From: Lewinellaceae bacterium
Lineage (GTDB): Bacteria; Bacteroidota; Bacteroidia; Chitinophagales; Saprospiraceae
Assembly (NCBI GenBank): GCA_020636255.1
Contig: JACJYE010000016.1
Span: 51,256 to 115,255 of the forward strand
Length of the DNA stretch: 64,000 bases
Direction of reading: 5' to 3'
In this document: positions 49,918 through 58,800 of the stretch, in pieces
Position numbering within the stretch: the first letter of the stretch is position 1
How the letters are laid out: every line of letters starts with the position of its first letter
Notes under the pieces: model-generated
What the model was told of the DNA's origin: nothing
The model's database searches: none
The model's input: the letters and a program-made list of their open reading frames with translations, nothing else
Made by a program: the position numbers and the translations under genes

Positions 49918-50850
49918 ATGAAAGTATTCATAGCAGGCGCCACCGGCCTGTTGGGAAAAAGGGTGGCCAAACTGTTGGTGGAGCAGGGCTATGAAGTGGC
50001 CGGCCTGGCCCGCTCCGATGCCAATCGAGAGCTGCTCCGCGCTCTGGGCGCCGAGGCTCGCTTCGGCAGCCTCTTCGACAAGCAGCAAATGATAGAGGCC
50101 ACACAGGGCTGCGACGCCATATTGCACCTGGCGACGAAGATACCCGGAAAGGCCAGGACGAAACCGCGAGACTGGCTGGAAAACGACAGGATACGAACCG
50201 AAGGGGCAGATGCCCTGGCCGATGCCGCCATCCATCACAAGATGAAGCTCTACCTGCAGCAGAGCATCCTTTTTATATATGGAAACCAGCAGGGCAGAGC
50301 GCTGGACAGCCATAGCCCGATACCCGTACAGCAGCCTTACTTCCTGCAGTCGGCAGTAGCTATGGAAGATATCGTGAATGAAAAGGCGCGCAATTCTGGC
50401 CTGCCGGCAATTACCCTGCGTTTTGCCAGCTTCTACGGGGCCGAGTCCGGGCAAACGCGCGGCATGGTGAGTGCCATCAGGAAAGGAAAGTTCCCCATCG
50501 TCGGCAAAGGCGACTATTTTTACAACCTCATCCACCTTGACGATGCCGCCAGCGCGGTGGCCTTTGCCGTGAACAACTACGAAAGCCTGCCCCACCGGGT
50601 GGTAAACGTTTCCGATTTCCACCCGTCGCCATTTGCCGAGGTTGTGGAGCATGTCGCTTCTATTACCGAAAGCAGAAAGCCGGGCCACATACCGGTTTGG
50701 TTGGCGCGTTTGTTGCTTGGGCGGGAGATGGCCGGTATTCTGGCCGCTTCATACCAGAACAGGCTCAATGCGATGCCCGGCTGGAAACCGGAATACGCTT
50801 CCTACCGCGAGGGCTTTGCACAGGTGGTAGCTGCTTTGGATGCAGTATAA
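49918..50850 (+). CDS. NAD-dependent epimerase/dehydratase family protein (extended SDR)
   Basis: 310 residues from the ATG at 49918. Rossmann motif IAGATGLLGKRVAKLLVEQG, then AILHLATKIPG. The usual YxxxK site is not obvious: around the expected place the sequence reads PYFLQSAVAMEDIV, with neither a YxxxK spacing nor a clear lysine. It is therefore related to atypical extended SDRs (NmrA/HSCARG-like or a divergent epimerase). It ends 6 bp from the convergent DJ-1/TPR gene. Confidence 0.8.
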   Translation: MKVFIAGATGLLGKRVAKLLVEQGYEVAGLARSDANRELLRALGAEARFGSLFDKQQMIEATQGCDAILHLATKIPGKARTKPRDWLENDRIRTEGADALADAAIHHKMKLYLQQSILFIYGNQQGRALDSHSPIPVQQPYFLQSAVAMEDIVNEKARNSGLPAITLRFASFYGAESGQTRGMVSAIRKGKFPIVGKGDYFYNLIHLDDAASAVAFAVNNYESLPHRVVNVSDFHPSPFAEVVEHVASITESRKPGHIPVWLARLLLGREMAGILAASYQNRLNAMPGWKPEYASYREGFAQVVAALDAV

Positions 50851-50856
50851 GTGCGG

Positions 50857-52131
50857 TCACTTGCCTTCTAACTCCGCCAGGGCCTCTTTCGCATTTTTAT
50901 TGCCGGGGTTGAGCTCCAGCGACTTCTCGTAGTACCGGTGGGCTTCTTCCTTATGCCCGGCCCTGAGGTGTGCTTCGGCCAGGCTGTCGTATACGTTGAA
51001 AGAATCGGGGTACGCCCGGGTGTTCATGGCGAACACGCTGATAGCGTCTTCCGTATGCTGCCGGTTGAGCAGGGCATAACCCGCCCAGTTGGCGGCGCTT
51101 TCGCGAAACAGCACCCAACTGGGGTAGGCCTTTTTTACTTTTTCAAAAATGCCGAGGGCTTCATCCACCTCGCCGTCGATCAGCAGGCCAATGAATGCTT
51201 CCTGAGTTGGCGGCGCATATTTGCCCTGGGCCTTGTACAGGGCGCCGAGTTCTTCGTACATGGGCTGCTCGTAGGGGTATAGCTCCAGGCAGAACTGCAG
51301 GATGCTTTCGGCAGTAGCGTAATCGTTTTTACCGGCATACTCACCCGCCAGCATGCTCAACTCACCAGGATAAGGTTTTTTCCCGGCCCTGAGCGTTGCC
51401 GCAAAATGCTCTTGAGCGGCGGCCAACCCGTGCTTGCGGGCATAGGCCAGGAACGGTGCTTCCATGGCGGTCAGGCCTGCATCCGGGGCCCATTTGTCGT
51501 ACATCATATAGTGGGCCACCTCTTCAGCCGCTTTTTGCCCCTTGATGCGCGCCACGAGGTGTAAGGCGCCGTCGATACCTGCCGAGATGCCCGAGGTGGT
51601 GATGATGCGGTCGTTGTCGACAAAGCGAGCATCGCGTAGTACTTCGCAGCCCTGGCAGGACCTTTCCAGCGCGCTGTAACCCGAATAGTGGGTCGTCACC
51701 TTCAGACTGTCGAGCATACGGCCGCGGGCCGCTACGAGCGCACCCGTGCAGACGGTGAGCAGCAAAGCATGCTCGCATTGCGTTTTTACCCATTCGATGA
51801 CTTCCGGGTCCTGGTAAAACTGGTTGCCGCCGCCACCGGGGATGACGAGGACGTCGGGTTTAGGGCAATCTTTGTAGCTGTAATTGGGCACGACCTTCAT
51901 AAAGCCCTGGCTGATAAAGGGTTGATCGGTAAACCCAATGACGTAGGTGTTGAAATCTGCATTGGAAAAGACCTCGCCAGGCCCGGCAAAGTCGAGCAAC
52001 TCAGCGCCGTTGGGGACGAAAAGGGCGACGTTCAGCTGCAGCCCCCTTTGCAGGGGCTGCCCCTGGGCGGGGGAGGCGAACAGAGTGGTGAAAAGGACGA
52101 AAAAAGCGGGAATAGCCAGGTGCGGTTTCAT
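50857..52131 (-). CDS. Exported DJ-1/PfpI (isonitrile-hydratase-like) protein with TPR tail
   Basis: 424 residues with signal peptide (to ~24, ASPAQGQ). Residues ~33-215 form a DJ-1/PfpI domain of the isonitrile hydratase/AraC-partner branch: GAELLDFAGPGEVF with the acidic residue, PDVLVIPGGGGNQ, and the nucleophile elbow LLTVCTGALVAA (Cys128), then TTSGISAGIDGALHLV. TPR repeats fill ~245-420 (AYPDSFNVYDSLAEAHLRAG and SLELNPGNKNAKEALAELEG). A secreted form of this enzyme with a TPR tail is unusual. Function unknown. Confidence 0.82.
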   Translation of the reverse strand: MKPHLAIPAFFVLFTTLFASPAQGQPLQRGLQLNVALFVPNGAELLDFAGPGEVFSNADFNTYVIGFTDQPFISQGFMKVVPNYSYKDCPKPDVLVIPGGGGNQFYQDPEVIEWVKTQCEHALLLTVCTGALVAARGRMLDSLKVTTHYSGYSALERSCQGCEVLRDARFVDNDRIITTSGISAGIDGALHLVARIKGQKAAEEVAHYMMYDKWAPDAGLTAMEAPFLAYARKHGLAAAQEHFAATLRAGKKPYPGELSMLAGEYAGKNDYATAESILQFCLELYPYEQPMYEELGALYKAQGKYAPPTQEAFIGLLIDGEVDEALGIFEKVKKAYPSWVLFRESAANWAGYALLNRQHTEDAISVFAMNTRAYPDSFNVYDSLAEAHLRAGHKEEAHRYYEKSLELNPGNKNAKEALAELEGK

Positions 52132-52205
52132 GTCTGAAGAGTATTTCCGTTAAAAGTAGCGCAAGCCTGGTTACGGGGATAGTATATTTTAGACACTGCC
52201 GGCCT

Positions 52206-52778
52206 TCATTCCACCACAATGTGATATTTCTCCAGGAGCCCGGCGAGGCCGTGGACGGAGAACATCGCTCCTTTAATCCGGTTCTTTTCGGGGTCGATGG
52301 AAAAATTTACGGCCGTGCGGAAGTCGGCTTGTTCCAGTGCCGTATTTTCAAACTGGGCATTGAGCAGGTTGCAATGTTCGAAAACGGCCCCGTTGAGGCC
52401 CGCTTCCGCGAAATCCACCTCTTCCATCTGGCATTCTTTGAAACGGGTGCCTTTGAGCTGGAGTTGGTAGAAGGAAGACAGGTTCAGGAGGCAGGCTTCG
52501 AAGGAGAACGACAGCAGGAACGGATGGCATTCCTCGAAGCGTAACCCCAGCAGCTTGCATTGTATGAACCGGGCCTCCTGAAAGCTGGTTTTCTGCAGCC
52601 TGGCCAGGCTGAAGTCACAGTCCCGGAATTCGCATTCCAGGAATTTGAGGCCGGAGAGGTTGGCGCCCGAAAAAATGCACTGAATAAAGCTGCAGTTTTC
52701 GTAATGCCCTTCGGGCATGGGCGTTTCTGTAAAGTCTGTTCCTTTGAAGGACTGGCCTTCAGCGTGGTCATTGGGCAT
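52206..52778 (-). CDS. Pentapeptide-repeat protein
   Basis: 190 residues with A/C-[D/N]-[L/F]-x-x type repeats along most of its length: NLSGLKFLECEFRDCDFSLA, RLQKTSFQEARFIQCKLLGL, GTRFKECQMEEVDFAEAGLN and ALEQADFRTAVNF. It should fold into a right-handed quadrilateral beta-helix. It resembles MfpA/Qnr proteins, which mimic DNA and protect gyrase, but most family members have other or unknown roles. Confidence 0.88.
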   Translation of the reverse strand: MPNDHAEGQSFKGTDFTETPMPEGHYENCSFIQCIFSGANLSGLKFLECEFRDCDFSLARLQKTSFQEARFIQCKLLGLRFEECHPFLLSFSFEACLLNLSSFYQLQLKGTRFKECQMEEVDFAEAGLNGAVFEHCNLLNAQFENTALEQADFRTAVNFSIDPEKNRIKGAMFSVHGLAGLLEKYHIVVE

Positions 52779-52802
52779 GAGCAGTTTTGGCTTATGTAGT
52801 GT

Positions 52803-52822
52803 TCAAAAAACTTGTTTTTTGA
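52803..52822. promoter_or_regulatory. Perfect palindrome upstream of the pentapeptide gene
   Basis: TCAAAAAAC-TT-GTTTTTTGA, a 9-bp perfect stem, lies between the pentapeptide start (52778) and a TAACTTTA box at 52830-52837. It could be an operator or a leader hairpin. Confidence 0.4.
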
Positions 52823-52877
52823 GGATTCCTTAAAGTTATAAATCACACCCAAGATATTGATTATCTCTTCATTTGCG

Positions 52878-55481
52878 CTAATCCACCCTCGCCCGTTCTT
52901 CTTCCGAGCCTGTGGCGCGCTTGCGGGCCCCTTTTAATTCCTTGTTGCCGAAGTTGCGGGAATACGCCAGCTTGAAGGTGCGTTGACTGAAGTCGAGGTC
53001 AAACTGGGAAACGAGGTTGTATTCGGGCAGGTTGTTTTCGCCGCGAAACTTCAGAGAGTTGAACAGGTCGTCTACCCCAAATCGGAGTATGCCTGCATTG
53101 CCGGGAAGTACTTTCTGAAGGCCGATGTTCACGGCGCCCATGGGAAGGGCCACGCTTGTGCCTGCGAGCCCCTTCGAGCGGTAAAAGCCCACGAGTTCTG
53201 CACTGAAGTCTCTGGGTAGTGAGAAGCTGTTGATCCAGGTTGCCCTGAAGCTTCTGGCTTGCAGCTGCACCGGTTCCCCATTGAAATAAGTGTTCACCTC
53301 CTGCCAGGTTCCGATGATGTTGTTCTGCATCTTCCACCATTTTGCCACCTGTATGGGAAAAGCTACGGTAAAGGCGGCCGTATTGCGGTTCTTCATATTT
53401 TCCGCTGCGATGAGCTGCTGGTTGGACCCTTCGATGACCCGGGCCTGGAAACGGGCGATGGCGCTGTCCTCCCGGGTGTACTGGATGGAGAACATGGCGG
53501 TTTTAAAGCGATAATCCACCTTCACGCTATTGGCGATGGAAGGTTGCAGGGCGGCGTTGCCGGAAAAGAAAGTATAGGGGTCCAAAAAGATCACGAACGG
53601 CGCCATGTCGTTGAACGTCGGGCGGGTGATGCGGCGGCTGTAGGAGATATTGGCCGAGTTGTTGTCGTTGAATGCCCTGGACAGGAAAACGCTGGGGAAG
53701 AGATTGCCGTAGTGGCGGTCAACAATGTCGGGCTGTTCAACGGTGCCGAGGTTTGAATTGGTATATTCGTAGCGAAGGCCGAGTTTCAGGCCCGACTTGT
53801 CATCCAGCTTCAGGTTGAAAGAAGTGTAAGCGGCGGCGATGTTTTCTTCGAGTTTGTATTCGGCCGTCAGGCTTTTGTCGTTCACCCAGGCGCTGTTCTC
53901 AACTCTGGATACCGTCACATCGTTGTCGAAACGGGAGAGCGTACCCTTCAGCCCTGCTTCCATACTGATGTTTTCCGAGAACGTTTTGGTGTAATCCACT
54001 GCGCCTACGCCTATCTCGATAGGGGTCACCTTGCCGCTGAAGGTTTGCTCGTCGAAGAGCAAGCTGCCCGATCCGTCAGCATAGGTATTGAGGTAATTCG
54101 TCGGGTTGGCGTTGTCGTAGTGGAGGTAATCTGCATTGAAGGCCAGGGTTTCCCCTTTGCTGAGGGTGTGCTGAACGTTCAGGTTGCCGCCAAAATGTTT
54201 CCAATGGTTGATCTCATCGGCGGCGATAGACAGCAGCGTATCCGGTTGGGCATTCCGCGTAATGGAAGAGCGGTTCAGCGCATCCATGCTCCAGCGGTTG
54301 TCATAACCCGAGAGCAACACGCCGATAATAGTTTTGGCGTTCAGCTGCCAGTCCAGCCCTATGCGGGCATTGTGGTTGCGTTGTATGGGGTCGCGTACGC
54401 TGCGGGTGTCCGTCCCAATGGTTTCTCCATTGAGGGGTACCTGCCTGGCGGCACTGAAAACCTGCTGCTGTGCATCGCGGCTGAAAGAGTAGTCTCCATA
54501 CAGGTTGATCTTATTATTGCGGTAGTTAAAATTGCCGCCTGCGGAAGCGACGCTGCCCTTGCCGAAGCCGCCGGAGAGGGTGAGTGCGCCGTTCACCCCT
54601 TTGTCGTTCGATTGTTTCATCACGATATTGATGAAGCCCGCATTGCCTTCGGCGTCGAAATTGGCCGGAGGTGTAGTGATCAGCTCGATCTTCTCGATGT
54701 TGCCTGACGGCAGGCCCTGTAGCAGCTGGACGACGGCGGCAATGGGCATCCGGTTGATCTTCCCGTTCATCATCACCACGACGCCATCTTTTCCGGCCAG
54801 CGAAATATCGTTGTTCTGCCGGTCCACTACCACGCCGGGTGAGCGTTCGAGCACCTCCAGTGCCGTAGCTCCCGCTGCGGTAATGCTACCCTCTACATTA
54901 ACGACCATGCGGTCGATCTTTTGTTCGAACAAAGGTTTTTGGGCCACCACTTCGACGGCCTTCAGGCCATAGACATCTTCCTTTAAGGTGATGGTTCCCG
55001 CGTCCATTTGTTCCCGTTCTTTCAACAGGAAAGGCTTGGTATAGCATTGCAGGAAACCGACCATACTGGCCATCAGCAGGTAACGGCCGGGCGGCACCTC
55101 TTTCAGGCGGTAAACCCCGTCTTCGCCGGATACCTGGCCTTTAACCAGCGAGCTGTCGGCAGCGGAGAGCAGTAGTACATTTGCGAAGGAAAGCGGCTGG
55201 CCGGTTTCACTGTTTACCATCCCGCTAATTTGCGATTGGGCATGAAGGGCCGGCAGGCCGGCGATAACGATAGCTATTGCGCCTAAGAGCTTGTTTGGAG
55301 GCCAGCCTTTGAGCTGCAAAGGCCACTTTTTTGGTGATACTGCGTTGCTTTTTTTGACCGTACCTTTGGGTACGCTCTTCAAAAAGACGCCTTGTCTCAC
55401 CAAAAAATTGACGATTTTCGCTATCAAATCCAGCCTCCAAACAAGCTCTAAGAGGCGTTGGGTGATCTTTTTCATGTTCAT
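52878..55481 (-). CDS. TonB-dependent receptor (outer-membrane barrel family) with a repeat element inside its signal peptide
   Basis: 867 residues as read. The mature part is a carboxypeptidase-regulatory-like domain (ISGMVNSETGQPLSFANVLL, ~85-160), a plug (VDRQNNDISLAGKDGVVVMM, then GLPSGNIEKIELITTPPANF and DAEGNAGFINIVMKQS) and a PF14905-type outer-membrane barrel. Ahead of it, MNMKKITQRLL and GAIAIVIAGLPALHA would join into a normal signal peptide, but 55 extra residues (12-66) lie between them, encoded by the 164-bp hairpin element plus one base. The frame is kept. A TTG at residue 55 could restart translation with a short n-region. Neighbour: hybrid sensor upstream. Confidence 0.85.
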   Translation of the reverse strand: MNMKKITQRLLELVWRLDLIAKIVNFLVRQGVFLKSVPKGTVKKSNAVSPKKWPLQLKGWPPNKLLGAIAIVIAGLPALHAQSQISGMVNSETGQPLSFANVLLLSAADSSLVKGQVSGEDGVYRLKEVPPGRYLLMASMVGFLQCYTKPFLLKEREQMDAGTITLKEDVYGLKAVEVVAQKPLFEQKIDRMVVNVEGSITAAGATALEVLERSPGVVVDRQNNDISLAGKDGVVVMMNGKINRMPIAAVVQLLQGLPSGNIEKIELITTPPANFDAEGNAGFINIVMKQSNDKGVNGALTLSGGFGKGSVASAGGNFNYRNNKINLYGDYSFSRDAQQQVFSAARQVPLNGETIGTDTRSVRDPIQRNHNARIGLDWQLNAKTIIGVLLSGYDNRWSMDALNRSSITRNAQPDTLLSIAADEINHWKHFGGNLNVQHTLSKGETLAFNADYLHYDNANPTNYLNTYADGSGSLLFDEQTFSGKVTPIEIGVGAVDYTKTFSENISMEAGLKGTLSRFDNDVTVSRVENSAWVNDKSLTAEYKLEENIAAAYTSFNLKLDDKSGLKLGLRYEYTNSNLGTVEQPDIVDRHYGNLFPSVFLSRAFNDNNSANISYSRRITRPTFNDMAPFVIFLDPYTFFSGNAALQPSIANSVKVDYRFKTAMFSIQYTREDSAIARFQARVIEGSNQQLIAAENMKNRNTAAFTVAFPIQVAKWWKMQNNIIGTWQEVNTYFNGEPVQLQARSFRATWINSFSLPRDFSAELVGFYRSKGLAGTSVALPMGAVNIGLQKVLPGNAGILRFGVDDLFNSLKFRGENNLPEYNLVSQFDLDFSQRTFKLAYSRNFGNKELKGARKRATGSEEERARVD
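55286..55449. mobile_element. 164-bp palindromic hairpin element, copy 2, inside a coding sequence
   Basis: Same length and plan as the 16389 copy: left end AGAGCTTGTTTGGAGGCC, right end CCTCCAAACAAGCTCT, central GTACC-tttg-GGTAC at 55360-55373. CTAAGAG occurs at 55283-55289 and 55448-55454, 165 bp apart, so removing one period restores the receptor gene. The joined empty site reads CGCCTAAGAGGCG, itself a small palindrome. Confidence 0.88.
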
Positions 55482-55800
55482 TATTTGCTTTTTTGGGGCC
55501 CGGTAAAGAGCCGGGCAGAGTGCCGCTGTTCTTTAATGGGCACCCTGCTGACAGGCTACTTTTCCCGTGCTGTTTATCATTCGTGGAAGCAGCCGGCGGA
55601 ACGGCGGGGTAGGTTTTTTGGGGTTAGCTCTTGTTTGTTCATGATATATGGGTTTTAGGTGTTCTATATGGCAGATGCGGTACGGCACGCTATTGGCGTA
55701 AAGGTGGGCATTCCTGCCACAACTCATCTGGATTTTTTTTGCAAAAACCTGGACATATCTTGCACAGAGGTAGAAAAAGGGCGGTTTTTGGAACAAGCTC
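55482..55800. other. Intergenic region between receptor and hybrid sensor
   Basis: About 319 bp. It holds a GCCCGGtaaagaGCCGGGC-type hairpin near 55497-55516 and, at 55792-55803, AACAAGCTCTTA, a fragment of the hairpin family whose last three bases are the minus-strand TAA stop of the sensor gene. No convincing small gene was found. Confidence 0.4.
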
Positions 55801-58800
55801 TTACTGTCCGCGCATTTCGCTGGGTGTCAGGCCGAATTCCTGGTTGAAAGCGCGCGAGAAATAGTTTGGGTCGGAAAAACCTACTTCATAAGCGATCTCA
55901 GAAATATTCTTCTGGGCCGTTTTCAGCATTACGGCCGCTTTTTGAAGCCGTACTTTTCGAATGTACTGGGAGGGGGTGAGCCCGGTCAGTGCTTTCAGCT
56001 TGCGGTAAACCTGCGTATGGCTGAGGTTTACGGCCTGGCAGAGGGCCTGGATGCTCAGCGTGTGATCGTCGATCCTGTCTTCGACAACCTGCCGGATCTT
56101 TTGCAGGAACAGGTCTTCGAGGTTAGGTTCGGTAGAGGAGGGGAGTGGTGTGAAAATGCCGGGCAAATTGCTACCGTAGCGGGCCTGCAGGTTGCGCCGC
56201 AGTTCTACCAGCTTTTCCAGCCGTACGAATAGCTCTTCTTTGTTGAAGGGTTTCATCAGCCAGGCGTCGGCCCCTTGCTTCAGGCCGGTGATACGGTCTG
56301 CTTCGGCCGCTTTGGCCGTGAGCAGGATGATGGGAATATGGCTGGTGCGCTCGTCACTTTTCAGGGTTACGCATACCTCATAACCGTCTTTCGCCGGCAT
56401 CATCACATCGCTGATAATGATGTCCGGCACCTCTTCAAAGGCCTTTTCGATGCCGGCCTGGCCGTCAGGCGCCGTTATGATATTGTATTCTGCCGCCAAA
56501 AGGCCCGTGATATAGGTGGTTACGTCAGCATTGTCTTCTATGAGCAACAGGGACGGCTTGTCATTGCCGGCTCCGGCCCCGGCAAGGCTTTCCTCGTCAA
56601 CCGCTTCGGGCAGTTGTACATCCGGCCCGGCACCCGGAACGGAGGAGCGGATGCCGGTAATGGCAGGGGGCGTTTTTGCCAGCGGCGTTCCTTCCTCCCG
56701 TTTTACCGGCAACAGAACGGTAAAGGTAGTGCCGACGCCAGGCGTGCTTTCCACACCGATGCTGCCGCCCATCAGTTCGGCCAATTCCTTGGTGAGGGCC
56801 AGCCCGATGCCCGTTCCTTCGCCCTTGCGGGTATGCGAACTGTCGGCCTGATAAAAGCGGCCGAAAATATGCTCCAACTGGCCCTTGGGGATACCGGCCC
56901 CCGTGTCCTGTACTTTCAATACCAGGAATGGTTGTTCCTGGCGTTGTGTTTGGTTTACGTGTAACACGGCCTTGCCCCCCTTTCCCGTAAATTTGAGGGC
57001 ATTGGAAAGCAGGTTGTAAACGATGTTCTGTATCTTCTCTTCGTCGTAGTCCATCTCCAGGCCCTGGGCCTCAGAATAAAAAGTGAGTCGGATGCCCCTT
57101 TCATGGGCCACCGAATAGAAAGACTCGGTGAGGTATTGCAGGTAGTTGATAATGTTGCTTCGCACCGGGTTCAGTTTCATTGCCCCGGAATTGAGTTTCG
57201 ACAGGTCCAGCAACTGGTTGATGAGGCGGAGCAGGTTGTTGCTGTTGCGGTGTATGAGCGAGAAACCGCTTTTCAGCTTATGCTTGATCTCGGCGCCTAT
57301 TGCCCAATGCTCGCTGTCCTCCGACAATTGTTCCGTCAAACCGAGGATGACCGTGAGCGGGGTGCGGAATTCGTGGGTGATGTTGGTGTAGAGCCGCGTT
57401 TTAATCGTATCCATTTCCTTGAGCCGTTCTGACTCGGCGCGTTCCAGTTGCCGGTTTAGCTGAAACCGGTAAAGGCCGAGGATCAAGGTGGCCAGTAGGA
57501 TGGCATAACAGCAGTAGGCCCACCAGGTGCGCCACCAGGGTGGCAGAATGATGACCGTGAGGCTGGCGCCCTGCTCGTTCCAAACCCCGTCGTAGTTGGT
57601 GGCCTTTACACGGAAGGTGTATTCACCGGGGTTGAGGTTGGTAAAAGTGGCCGTTCGCTCTGTGCCGATGTATTGCCAGTCGTCGTGGAAGCCCTCCATC
57701 TGGTAGGCGTATTGGTTCTGTTCCGGCCGCGTGAGGTCGAGGGACGCGAACTCGAAGGAAAAAACTTTGTCCTGCCAGCTCAGTACAATGGTTTCAGTCT
57801 CCGTGATGGGTTTGTGCAAAGGCGAGCCATCCGTGCGGAAATCCACCGGCTGGTTTGCCACCTTGAAGCCCGTGATCTTTACGTTCGGCACGAAATGGTT
57901 GTCCTTCACCGCTTCCGGGTGGAAAGCGTTGAACCCGTTGATGCCGCCGAAGAACAGTTCACCGTCCGGAGCCTTGAAATAAGCGGCGGAGTTAAACTCA
58001 TTGTCCTGAAGGCCATTGGCGGTGGTGTAATTCTTGAAAGTGCCGTCATGGGGGTTGAAGCGTGAGAGGCCCTGGTTGGTGCTCAGCCAAAGATAACCTT
58101 CTGCATCGCTGAGGATGCCGTACACGACGTTGTCGGGCAGGCCGTCCTGTTTTTTGTAATGGGTAAAACGGCCCGTTTCCAGGTTGAAGCGGTTGAGCCC
58201 GCCGCCGCCGGTGCCGATCCACAGCACTTGCTCCGGGCTGCGGGGATCGGGGTGGATGCATTTGATGAGGTTGTGGCTGAGGCTTTCCGGTTTATCGGGG
58301 CTGTTGGCCCAATGGGAGAAGCTGTTGTTTTTAGGGTCGAACCGCAGCAACCCCCAGTTTGTGCCCAGCCAGAAGATACCGTTCCGTTGCTGATAGATGC
58401 AGGGGTAGGCGTCAGACAGGCGTTCGCCGCCAAGGAGGGAGAGGTAGTCGTGGCCGTCGAAGCTCCCCGTTTCAGGGTCGAAGCGCCCGAACTCGAAGGG
58501 CGTGAGCAGCCAGATCTGCCCCTGCCCGTCGATGTGAATATCGCGGATGGTGCTCAAGAGGCCTTTGGCTTTCATTTCCCTGATCTCGTAAAAATCCCAG
58601 TCTGCCAGTTCGCTGCCGTTCATCCTGAACCGAAAAAGGCCCTGCTCGGCGCCGATCCAGAGGTTGCCATCCGGGGCTTCGGCTATAGCGTACACGTAAT
58701 CCAGCTCATCATCGTAGGTGCGCAGCCAGCGGCTCTTGTCCAGGACGAGGGGCGTAGCTATGCCGGACTTCCTGTCGTAGCGGAGCAGGCGCAGGTTGGT

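Noticed and set aside
55533..55796. An 87-codon minus-strand frame between the receptor and sensor genes
   Set aside because: Composition is unusual, there is no motif, and it lies in a repeat-bearing leader region.
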